Shown: positions 32,028 through 39,839 of the stretch, in pieces
Layout of the letters: each line of letters starts with the position of its first letter
How positions within the stretch are numbered: the first letter of the stretch is position 1
DNA from: Blautia sp. Marseille-P3201T
Lineage (GTDB): Bacteria > Bacillota > Clostridia > Lachnospirales > Lachnospiraceae
DNA length: 62,645 bases
NCBI RefSeq assembly: GCF_900120295.1
Contig: NZ_LT635463.1
Location: 1 to 62,645, forward strand
Direction of reading: 5' to 3'
The notes under the pieces: model-generated
Databases searched by the model: none
Seen by the model: the letters and a program-made list of their open reading frames with translations, nothing else
Told to the model about the DNA's origin: nothing
Position numbers and translations under genes: made by a program

Positions 32028-35000
32028 TTATCGTGTTGTTTTTTCTTTCTTTTTTAGGGCGGTAATCATTAACATACTTCCGATTGCCAAAATCCAAAGC
32101 ATATTCTGTGAGCCTGTATTTGGCAGCTTTCCACTTACCGTATTCACAACCGTAAGGTTGACCTCCCTATCCTTTTTTGTACCGCCAATGGTAATCGCAC
32201 CATTGGAATTAGCATCATAAGCTTTATCATTTACATAAACGATAAAACTGTTTTTTATTGGGTCACTTTCCACTTTAATTTTATAAATCACCGGACTGCC
32301 ATCTGGATTGATTGGAAGCTTGTACCCCGCCGGCGCTTTTGTTTCTTTTAGGTAACATTCCCTGCCGGTCTCTACATCTTTAAATGCCAGATTTCCGTCT
32401 TTATCAGACACCTGTCTGTCAACCTCTACGCTGCAATCCTTATCCTCATATAAGGTAAATTCAGCACCTTCTAATACCTTATCTTTATTATTTACTTTAT
32501 GAATGTTCAGCTTAAACGGAGCTAACTTATTTTTTACCGTTAAAGTACCGTCTCCATTTTTTTCTTCCGCAAAGGCAATTCCCATATCCTCTGTAATCTG
32601 TGTAATGGCACGTACCTGATTATCTGCGGTAACTTCAAATTCAAATACGCTGGTATTCGGCAAATATCCCTCTGCCGGAGACATTTCTACCACCTGATGT
32701 TTTCCTACGGCAAGCCCTTGTAACTGAATTTCCCCTTTGTCATCTGTGGCATAATCCTTTGTTGTACCATCCGGCATCGTGTGACGGAATACCGTGCCGG
32801 GAATACGAACATTGTTTCCATCCTGTATCTTAATAATTTTTACGCTTACGCTGTCTTCCTCAATTTCCGGAGTGACATAGGACTGAGCACTTTCTGATGT
32901 TCCCGGTGGTGTAATCTTTCTAATAAAAGTCTCACCATTCATGTGATATCCTGCCGGTGCTTTTGTTTCTGTTATCACAAGTGTACCGACTGGTAATGCT
33001 GGTGTACCCTTATTCCCTATATAAAAACTATCTCCACTAACTTTATATTCTTCTGTAAATCCAATATAACCTTCTGCATCTGTTGCAAATACCCATGTCT
33101 TATCCGCCGTCTTTCCTAGTGTTTCCGGGTCTGTATCTTCTGGATATTCCCCTTTGTAAAATTTAAAGGTAAACTCTGCACCCTTTAAGCTTCCCTGTCC
33201 TGCCGGTACCGGATTTCCCGTATCTTTATCTACTTTTTTAATTAAAATGGATATCGGGTCTAGCAATGGGACTTCTTTTGAGGTAATCTGGTATTCCAAA
33301 TTTCCGGAGTCTGCTGTCAAGTCTACGGCATAAACTGTTTTATCCAGTGCATATCCCAGTGATGCTTTGGTTTCTTTTACATAATATGTTCCAAGCTTTA
33401 ATCCGTCTTTTTCTGCATATCCGTTCTCGTCTGTTATCAGCTTGTCTATATAGTCTGTGCAATCCTGATTACTGTAAATGGAATACTCTGCCCCTTTTAA
33501 AGAATAAGCATTGTTCCCATCCGTACACTCTGGATTTGCAGACTGCTTTTGCAGCGTAATTTTTCCAAAAGCCAGAGGTTCTTGTGAATATAAATCCACG
33601 CCTATTTCATCGTAAGAGCCAGCCTCTCTTAAATCAGCCTCATATACCGTTGTATCTAGTCCAAATCCCTCCGGTGCTTCTATTTCCTGTATGTAGTAAT
33701 ACCATAAAGGCAAGTTATCTACCTTACCATAGCCACTTTCATCTGTCGTGATTACAAAATCAGGTTTTCCATTTCCAACGGAGCCTTCCCAGTTCCAGAC
33801 TCCGTATTTTGCTCCTGCTAAAGACTTATCCGTAGGTACTTTTGCCGATTTATGAATTCTAATCTCCGCTGTCTTAATCGGTTCTGGATGTTCAAACGTA
33901 TAATTGGTTGTATTTAAAGTAACCGGATACCATGTGCTGTCAAGCTTGTAGCCTTTAGGCGGTACTGTCTCCTGTATTTGATAATTACCGGACTCCGGTA
34001 GATAACACCAACCATAACCATACTTATCCGTTGTTATGGCATCATAATAATATTCGCCTGTTTTCTCATTCCATACCGTATATTTCGCACCTTCCAGTGA
34101 ATAAGCTGGATTACCATCAATCGCCCATTTTGCATAAGCTTCAGCATCATACCATACACCATTTACATATCCACCGTTAGAGGATGGTTTTTTCTGAATT
34201 GCAAGCCAAGGTGAATGATACTCATAGTCCCATGTACTTAAAGGCTGTCTGCTATCCGGATTGGCTTTGTTGTACCAATAATGACAGTCCCTAGGTGTCA
34301 TATTCTGGTAATTATCGTGCGCCCATTTCCAGCCATTGTTCATTAAGTCAGAAACATGATTTGAGATATAGCAGCTACTATCTCCCGGACAATGAACACC
34401 ATTTCCAAATTCTATGTACGCATCCTGCGGATACCAGCCTTCTACGGTGTTTAAAACAGCCCAGATAGCACATTGTCTTAATGCGTAAAGATTGTTGTCC
34501 GATAAATGCTGGTGATAAATCGCTTGGTCGTCAATATACTTTAGCATAGCGCATACTAATTGAATGGTTTGTTCATTGTAGCGTTCTGACATCGGTTGAC
34601 ACACGAACGTTCCACCGGCAAATTTAATATCCGGATCTGCACAATATGCTTTCTCGTGATAATAGGTATTGTTTGGATCATCCGGATTTTTAAACCCTAA
34701 AACGCCTTCTTTCCAGCTATGCAGAATGGTATTGCCTGAAGGACGATACAACACAATATCAACTTGAATACCAGAGTTAGAAGCAGAAACCAATTTGCCG
34801 GCATAGCGTTCGTCCCACTTGTTCCATCTGGGATCAGCCGCATAAGTAGAGCTGCCTTGTGTGTTTGCAAACCCTACACCAATTTCCTGTGCTTCCCTGT
34901 AAATCTTTTCAGCATCATATAAAGGTTTTCTGTCATCTATCTCTTTCGATACTTCTTCTAACTCTATAAGTTCTTCTTTCTCATTTTCAGTTTGTACCGC

Positions 35001-35138
35001 TTCTCCTTTTTCCTGAAAAGGCTCTATCAAATTTTGAGGTTCTGCCTGTACATTATTTTGGAAAAAAATACTAGCAAATGTCAGTACAGCTAATGCAAAT
35101 GCAATGAATTTCTTCCCTGTTTTCTTTCTACCTTTCAT
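32028..35138 (-). CDS. Thioester-domain tip adhesin with SpaA repeats
   Basis: A 1036-aa secreted protein: signal peptide, then a domain with AYCADPDIKF and LRQCAIWAVLN. A Cys in the first and a Gln in the second match the internal thioester of TED adhesins, which bond covalently to host or partner-cell surface amines. At least six SpaA/Cna-B modules follow, each with a YYxxETxAPxGY-like E-box (YYVKETKASLGYALD, LVITETKAPAGYHM, ECYLKETKAPAGYKL). The sorting signal is KLPNTGSQNML. It likely sits at the pilus tip. It is first of the pilus genes and lies within the conjugation operon. Confidence 0.9.
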   Translation of the reverse strand: MKGRKKTGKKFIAFALAVLTFASIFFQNNVQAEPQNLIEPFQEKGEAVQTENEKEELIELEEVSKEIDDRKPLYDAEKIYREAQEIGVGFANTQGSSTYAADPRWNKWDERYAGKLVSASNSGIQVDIVLYRPSGNTILHSWKEGVLGFKNPDDPNNTYYHEKAYCADPDIKFAGGTFVCQPMSERYNEQTIQLVCAMLKYIDDQAIYHQHLSDNNLYALRQCAIWAVLNTVEGWYPQDAYIEFGNGVHCPGDSSCYISNHVSDLMNNGWKWAHDNYQNMTPRDCHYWYNKANPDSRQPLSTWDYEYHSPWLAIQKKPSSNGGYVNGVWYDAEAYAKWAIDGNPAYSLEGAKYTVWNEKTGEYYYDAITTDKYGYGWCYLPESGNYQIQETVPPKGYKLDSTWYPVTLNTTNYTFEHPEPIKTAEIRIHKSAKVPTDKSLAGAKYGVWNWEGSVGNGKPDFVITTDESGYGKVDNLPLWYYYIQEIEAPEGFGLDTTVYEADLREAGSYDEIGVDLYSQEPLAFGKITLQKQSANPECTDGNNAYSLKGAEYSIYSNQDCTDYIDKLITDENGYAEKDGLKLGTYYVKETKASLGYALDKTVYAVDLTADSGNLEYQITSKEVPLLDPISILIKKVDKDTGNPVPAGQGSLKGAEFTFKFYKGEYPEDTDPETLGKTADKTWVFATDAEGYIGFTEEYKVSGDSFYIGNKGTPALPVGTLVITETKAPAGYHMNGETFIRKITPPGTSESAQSYVTPEIEEDSVSVKIIKIQDGNNVRIPGTVFRHTMPDGTTKDYATDDKGEIQLQGLAVGKHQVVEMSPAEGYLPNTSVFEFEVTADNQVRAITQITEDMGIAFAEEKNGDGTLTVKNKLAPFKLNIHKVNNKDKVLEGAEFTLYEDKDCSVEVDRQVSDKDGNLAFKDVETGRECYLKETKAPAGYKLPINPDGSPVIYKIKVESDPIKNSFIVYVNDKAYDANSNGAITIGGTKKDREVNLTVVNTVSGKLPNTGSQNMLWILAIGSMLMITALKKKEKTTR

Positions 35139-35298
35139 ACAGTTCCCCCCTTTCTTCTTTTTCTTTCATTTCTACTAACTGTTTCATATATTTTTCCTGT
35201 TCTGCCAAATCATCTTCTCTACTACTAATCCGCACTAAGGAATATATGAATACGAGAATGAAAATAATTAGTACCACTGCTACTGCTATAACCGTCAT
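35128..35298 (-). CDS. Small membrane protein upstream of the tip adhesin
   Basis: A 56-aa frame starting at 35298 behind AAGGAAGGGG. Residues 3-23 are a strongly hydrophobic helix (VIAVAVVLIIFILVFIYSLV), then a highly charged tail (REDDLAEQEKYMKQLVEMKE). The end overlaps the adhesin start by 11 bases, so translation is probably coupled. The function is unknown. It may assist pilin export or the transfer channel. Confidence 0.65.
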   Translation of the reverse strand: MTVIAVAVVLIIFILVFIYSLVRISSREDDLAEQEKYMKQLVEMKEKEERGELYER

Positions 35299-35325
35299 TT
35301 TATTTCCCCTTCCTTTACCGTAATC

Positions 35326-35757
35326 TTAACTAAAAGGCAATTCCTCATCTATTCCTTCCGGAATGTTCATAAATCCGTTTGCATCTTCCGGCATCATTGG
35401 CGCATTACTCTGTGCCTTCTCACCATTTTCTGTATGCGATTTACTTTCAGCAAAATTCTGTTCTTCTATTACAACATCGGTTGTATAAATTTTAATGCCG
35501 TCTCTGTTTGTATAACTTCCTGTTTGTATTCTGCCGCTTACTATAATACGCATGCCCTGACGGAAATACCTATCTGCAAATTCTGCCTGTTTGGCAAAAG
35601 CTACACAGCTTATAAAATCTGCGGTTGCTTCGCCCTCTTTTTTAAAACGGCGCTCCACAGCCAGCGTATATCTGGCAATGGCTATTGAATTTTCACCAGC
35701 AGAATATCTTACTTCAGGATCTCTTGTTAAACGTCCCATCAAAATTACTTTATTCAT
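35326..35757 (-). CDS. ssb: Single-stranded DNA-binding protein
   Basis: A 143-aa SSB. It begins with MNKVILMGRLTRDPEVRYS, has the OB-fold core through ISCVAFAKQAEFADRYFRQG and GSYTNRDGIKIYTTDVV, and ends in the acidic tip DEELPFS that recruits repair and replication proteins. It is shorter than chromosomal SSB in the linker. Conjugative plasmids carry ssb to coat the incoming strand. It lies between the wall hydrolase and pilus genes in the transfer operon. Confidence 0.95.
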   Translation of the reverse strand: MNKVILMGRLTRDPEVRYSAGENSIAIARYTLAVERRFKKEGEATADFISCVAFAKQAEFADRYFRQGMRIIVSGRIQTGSYTNRDGIKIYTTDVVIEEQNFAESKSHTENGEKAQSNAPMMPEDANGFMNIPEGIDEELPFS

Positions 35758-35931
35758 CTGCTTCTCCTTTTTGCCTTATGTCTTCCAGTGTGCTTAAGAT
35801 TGCTATAACAGCGTAAAACAAGAACCTTTCTCAACCGCAGCAATCAGGAAAACATTGTAAAATGGTTTTCTGTTTGTAAGGTTTTCACAGGGGCTTGGGG
35901 AGGTAGTCCCCATACTTCCTAAAAAAGAAAA

Positions 35932-37023
35932 TCAGCCCCAAAAATTTCCTCTGTTTACTGCCATCGTAATATTACTTCGCCATTCCGGATGGCAGGATGT
36001 TGTTCCGGGATTTGGATGTCTTGGATACCATGTATTTTTATCAACGACAAATTCAATGATGCACGTACCGTTTAAATGTCCCCATTTGTTACATCCGGGA
36101 TCATTTTGGTTTTTTATATCCCCAATAATGCACTTTAAAACTTGTCCGTTTTCTTTGTAAAAATCCACATAATCTCCAATCCCTCCAAACGTTGTAGTGC
36201 AGGCAATTACATATCTGTCTCCAATCCTTCCAAAACCTTCTGCGTCAAAATTCATCCCAGCTTCCTGCCTTAATTTATATTGCAAAGATGTAGGAGAGGT
36301 AATCATCTGCCATCCCATGTAAGTATGCACAGAACCTAAACCGGATGGGACAACTATTCTTTCTCCCTCTCCCATAGGACCAGCACCAGTGTTTCCGGCA
36401 GGATATTCCGGAGAACAAAATCCGGTAATTCTTGGATTGGATTTCGCATAATTTCTCTGATTAACCTCACTTCCAAGATGAAAAGGTGTTGTGGAAGACT
36501 GCCCGGTATTTCCTTCAATCGTGGTGACAATATCTGTTTCTGCGTCATATCCAACCACTAACCCGGTATGTGTACTTGTCCCATAAATAATGATGTCTCC
36601 GGGTTTTGGGTTATATGCTTCTTCCTTATAATGAAATCTCCCTATATTTTTATAGTGGGAATAAAATCCATATACCGAAGCGGTTTTCGGGATAATTCCC
36701 TGTTCTATGTATCCACACTGGTCTGCACACCAAGAGACAAACATTGCACACCAGTCAGCATTCATGCCGTACCAGTTTTTATACTTATAGCCACCTCTGT
36801 TTTCTTCCTTGTTCGCATATTCTTGCTGCGCCACCGCAACAATATCCATGCCTCCTGTTCCAGCAGCACCTGAACCTCCCGTTTGACTTTGCATATATGA
36901 GATTTTCTGCATTTCATCTTGTGTCACAACGACTGTAATTATTGTAAATAACAGAATAAAACCTGAACAAGAAACCAAAACGATTGACAAGATAAGTTTT
37001 TTCAAAAACCGTTTCGGCTGCAT
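35932..37023 (-). CDS. Conjugation wall hydrolase with CHAP domain
   Basis: A 363-aa membrane-anchored protein (one helix, about residues 10-33). The CHAP domain at about residues 60-200 has the catalytic Cys in ADWCAMFVSWCADQCG, the His in THTGLVVGY and IEGNTG at its end. A second, Cys-containing domain ends in the WRSNITMAV stretch. It opens the peptidoglycan for the transfer channel, as TcpG/TraG-type hydrolases do. It is directly downstream of VirB4. The CHAP domain resembles that of the island's 855-aa toxin but belongs to a different module. Confidence 0.88.
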   Translation of the reverse strand: MQPKRFLKKLILSIVLVSCSGFILLFTIITVVVTQDEMQKISYMQSQTGGSGAAGTGGMDIVAVAQQEYANKEENRGGYKYKNWYGMNADWCAMFVSWCADQCGYIEQGIIPKTASVYGFYSHYKNIGRFHYKEEAYNPKPGDIIIYGTSTHTGLVVGYDAETDIVTTIEGNTGQSSTTPFHLGSEVNQRNYAKSNPRITGFCSPEYPAGNTGAGPMGEGERIVVPSGLGSVHTYMGWQMITSPTSLQYKLRQEAGMNFDAEGFGRIGDRYVIACTTTFGGIGDYVDFYKENGQVLKCIIGDIKNQNDPGCNKWGHLNGTCIIEFVVDKNTWYPRHPNPGTTSCHPEWRSNITMAVNRGNFWG

Positions 37024-37025
37024 CT

Positions 37026-38930
37026 TTATACACCTCCACGGAACAGTTTCAATTCTTCCTCACTTGCAAATATTTTCACATGATACGTGTTCATGCCTGA
37101 AATGGAGAAAAAACATTCTCCACGTTCCAAAATAGAAATTTTTTCTTTTTGTATTTCCGTCAGGTTTCTTCCGTATACAGCGTCAATGGTTTCTTTTACA
37201 CTCTCGTCTTGTTGGAAGGTAAACTTATATTGTGCCAGCTCAAAGACAGAAGACATTGCCTGTATCTTATTCCTATCCTGTACGGAAGACGGATAATAGC
37301 TTCGGATGGACTGTGCTGCCAGTATAATCCCAATAAAATATTTTCTACCTTCCTGAAGGAAGCGTGTCAGCATATCCAAGCACTGTAAATATTGTGTGCT
37401 GATAATACGTGGCGCTTCGTCAATAATAATTAAGAAACGTATAATATCTTCAAACTCAATTTTTCCTGTCTCATAGAGCTGCTTCATAGCATATCCATTT
37501 ATTGTGCTATCGTTATAGCATAGGTTTAACATGTTAAAAACAATAGCTTGAAAAACATTTGCAGCAAATTCTTTCAAATCGCTAATGTCAAAGGTTACTA
37601 CCTGTTCATCCAAAATAGAAACTGATGTATAACCATTGAATACATTTCCATACGTTCCCATATAAGATGATATTGTGTCCTTTACTTTCTGAAGCAATAG
37701 AATGTTATATACGGCAATTTCTTTTTCCACATCATTGTAAGTATTATTCGTCTGCCTATTGATTTCTTCTTCTAATAACGCAATGAAATCTGAAAAAATA
37801 GGGTATTGTCTTGCCGGAAGACCAGTAATCTTAATTTCTTTGTTCTGAATACTGGGACTTAATCCAAAAGCCCGATACAATTCATCTAGCATTTCCTGAT
37901 ACTTATTCAATTCTTCGGTACTTACATCTGGCTTCAAAAACTTATAAAAAGTAATCAGCTTTGTAATATGGATAGAATAATTATTTTTCTCATTTTCGCT
38001 GGTTTTTAATATTTCCAATGGATTAACAATTCCCTCACTCCCATCCAGCTTTAATACTTTTCCTCCAAATTCGTATGTAAGTTCCCGAAATTCACCAGAA
38101 ATATCAAATGCCCTGACAAAATTTCCTCGCATAGCATTATCTTTAAACAGCTTTTTCAAAAGTGTGGATTTTCCAGAACCCATGAGACCAGCAACAGAGG
38201 CATTGTAATTCTTCCTCTGTTCGTCTGCATGAAAAATATCAAAAAGGAAATTTCCGCCACTTAATGTAAAGCCCAATACAGAACCATGAGGATCTTCTAA
38301 ATCTGAGAAATGAAAAGGATTTCCACCTGCAAGTGTTTTCGAAGAAACCGGTTGTCCTTCCATTGCATATAAGGCTTCCTGTTGCTCACCATAAGGTAAA
38401 AACATTGCCTGCCAATCCCTCTCTGTTTCATTCAACATAATTGCTGCCTTGAAACCAGAGGTATTTAACTCGGATAAAATCTCTTTTACATTTTTTTCTA
38501 AATCGTGCAGTGTAAGTCCGGAGACATAAATCCGTACATGAAGCAATTTAATGATTTCTTTCATTCGATTGATTTCTTCAAAAATCTGCTTCATTTCTAA
38601 ATATTTTTGTTTTGCATCGTATTTATCCGCCGGATGCTCCGACATCTGATACCTTAAATCCTGTTCCTCCATAGAACGGTTTAAATTTCTCTTTACTTCC
38701 TGTGTATCTTCTGTTTTAACATCAACTACTGCAATGGTACTAGGTATATTCATTAACGTAGATAACCAGTTGCTATGTACCCTATCCGGATATTCATAGA
38801 CATGTATGCAACTTTGATATCCTGTGCCAGTAAGAATATGTGCTTCGTCCCGAAAAGATATCCCTCCTACGGGCTGTATTTTTTCCAGAAGATATTCATC
38901 TATTTCTTCCTGCTGTTTTTTTCTTCGCAT
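37026..38930 (-). CDS. VirB4/TraE-type conjugation ATPase
   Basis: A 634-aa cytoplasmic ATPase of the mating channel. Walker A is AGLMGSGKSTLLKKLF near residue 250, and Walker B is FLIIIDEAPRII near residue 500. ILAAQSIRSYYPSS and FTFQQDESVKETI are further VirB4 signatures. It energises substrate export and pilus-like assembly. The preceding 180-aa gene seems to supply an extra N-terminal segment. No lesion was seen. Confidence 0.94.
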   Translation of the reverse strand: MRRKKQQEEIDEYLLEKIQPVGGISFRDEAHILTGTGYQSCIHVYEYPDRVHSNWLSTLMNIPSTIAVVDVKTEDTQEVKRNLNRSMEEQDLRYQMSEHPADKYDAKQKYLEMKQIFEEINRMKEIIKLLHVRIYVSGLTLHDLEKNVKEILSELNTSGFKAAIMLNETERDWQAMFLPYGEQQEALYAMEGQPVSSKTLAGGNPFHFSDLEDPHGSVLGFTLSGGNFLFDIFHADEQRKNYNASVAGLMGSGKSTLLKKLFKDNAMRGNFVRAFDISGEFRELTYEFGGKVLKLDGSEGIVNPLEILKTSENEKNNYSIHITKLITFYKFLKPDVSTEELNKYQEMLDELYRAFGLSPSIQNKEIKITGLPARQYPIFSDFIALLEEEINRQTNNTYNDVEKEIAVYNILLLQKVKDTISSYMGTYGNVFNGYTSVSILDEQVVTFDISDLKEFAANVFQAIVFNMLNLCYNDSTINGYAMKQLYETGKIEFEDIIRFLIIIDEAPRIISTQYLQCLDMLTRFLQEGRKYFIGIILAAQSIRSYYPSSVQDRNKIQAMSSVFELAQYKFTFQQDESVKETIDAVYGRNLTEIQKEKISILERGECFFSISGMNTYHVKIFASEEELKLFRGGV

Positions 38931-38948
38931 TTCTGTTATCTCCTTTGT

Positions 38949-39491
38949 TTAGACATCAAAAAGCTGAATATTCTGATTTGACATTTTGGATAACACCTGA
39001 CATTTCTTATGAAAACTCATTTCTTCTAATGATTTCTCTTTTCCGTTTCCCATAATTTTGAGGTTACGCATAATAAACTCCTTATGTTCCTCCTTACTTT
39101 CTGAAAAAAAGAAAAGATAATATTCCCTTTTTGTCCTGTTTTTTTCCAGCCAAATCAATTCGTCCAGAGATTTCTGAAGCCATTTTTTCTTGTGCATATC
39201 CTTACATTTTTCTATCTGCCGACGAAAATACGCTTGCTGTTGTTTCGTATTGCATGGAAAATTTAAAGAAACCCATTTGACTTCTGCTCCATTCATCTTG
39301 TTAAATTTCCATAGTTTTAGAAACTCTATCTCTTTTTCTATTTCTGACATATTTTCTAAATCCTTGGAAACCACCTGCATAATGTCTACGATTTTGCCTC
39401 TTTTATCTAAAAAATAGCCTTCCTGTGCAACTTTTCGAAGCGGCATTACGGTACTTACCCTTTCCGAAGCTTTTTCTTTAATACTTATCAA
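38949..39491 (-). CDS. VirB4-associated protein (possible split N-terminal domain)
   Basis: A 180-aa soluble protein (EGYFLDKRGKIVDIMQVVSKD, FLKLWKFNKMNGAEVKWVSL). The layout and the position directly before VirB4 resemble the N-terminal domain that many VirB4 proteins carry. It may therefore be a separate subunit that docks on the ATPase. It overlaps the PrgI-like gene by 14 bases. The family assignment is tentative. Confidence 0.65.
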   Translation of the reverse strand: MISIKEKASERVSTVMPLRKVAQEGYFLDKRGKIVDIMQVVSKDLENMSEIEKEIEFLKLWKFNKMNGAEVKWVSLNFPCNTKQQQAYFRRQIEKCKDMHKKKWLQKSLDELIWLEKNRTKREYYLFFFSESKEEHKEFIMRNLKIMGNGKEKSLEEMSFHKKCQVLSKMSNQNIQLFDV

Positions 39492-39828
39492 TTTCTTCCC
39501 TTTCTATTGTAAGCTTTAATGTTTTCAATCGTTTTATTGCACTGACATTCCTCACCGGTCTATAAATCGACTTATCCCTAAAAAAGAAAATCAAAATGCT
39601 TTGATACATTTTCCGTTTTCGATTAAAGTAACTGGGCATCGTAAGAAAGATGCCCGTACCGATTGCAAAAATTGCATACGGAAGCATCAGCTGGGTATGT
39701 ACAAAAACTCTCAAAGAATAAAACAATATCCAATAAAAACATAAGAAATAAAACGTTGATACTAGAAGTTTCCCTGCCACTTTTGTCTCTGATTTAATTT
39801 CAGAAGCAATATTATATTCGTCTTCCAT
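39478..39828 (-). CDS. PrgI/TcpE-like membrane protein
   Basis: A 116-aa protein with two membrane helices (about residues 20-38 and 44-62), then a cytoplasmic tail with RKRKMYQSILIFFFRDKSIYRPV. Size, topology and place between VirB6-like and VirB4 genes match the PrgI/TcpE (VirB3-like) components of Gram-positive type IV secretion. It should link VirB4 to the membrane channel. Confidence 0.72.
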   Translation of the reverse strand: MEDEYNIASEIKSETKVAGKLLVSTFYFLCFYWILFYSLRVFVHTQLMLPYAIFAIGTGIFLTMPSYFNRKRKMYQSILIFFFRDKSIYRPVRNVSAIKRLKTLKLTIEREEIDKY

Positions 39829-39839
39829 TTTTCCTCCTA

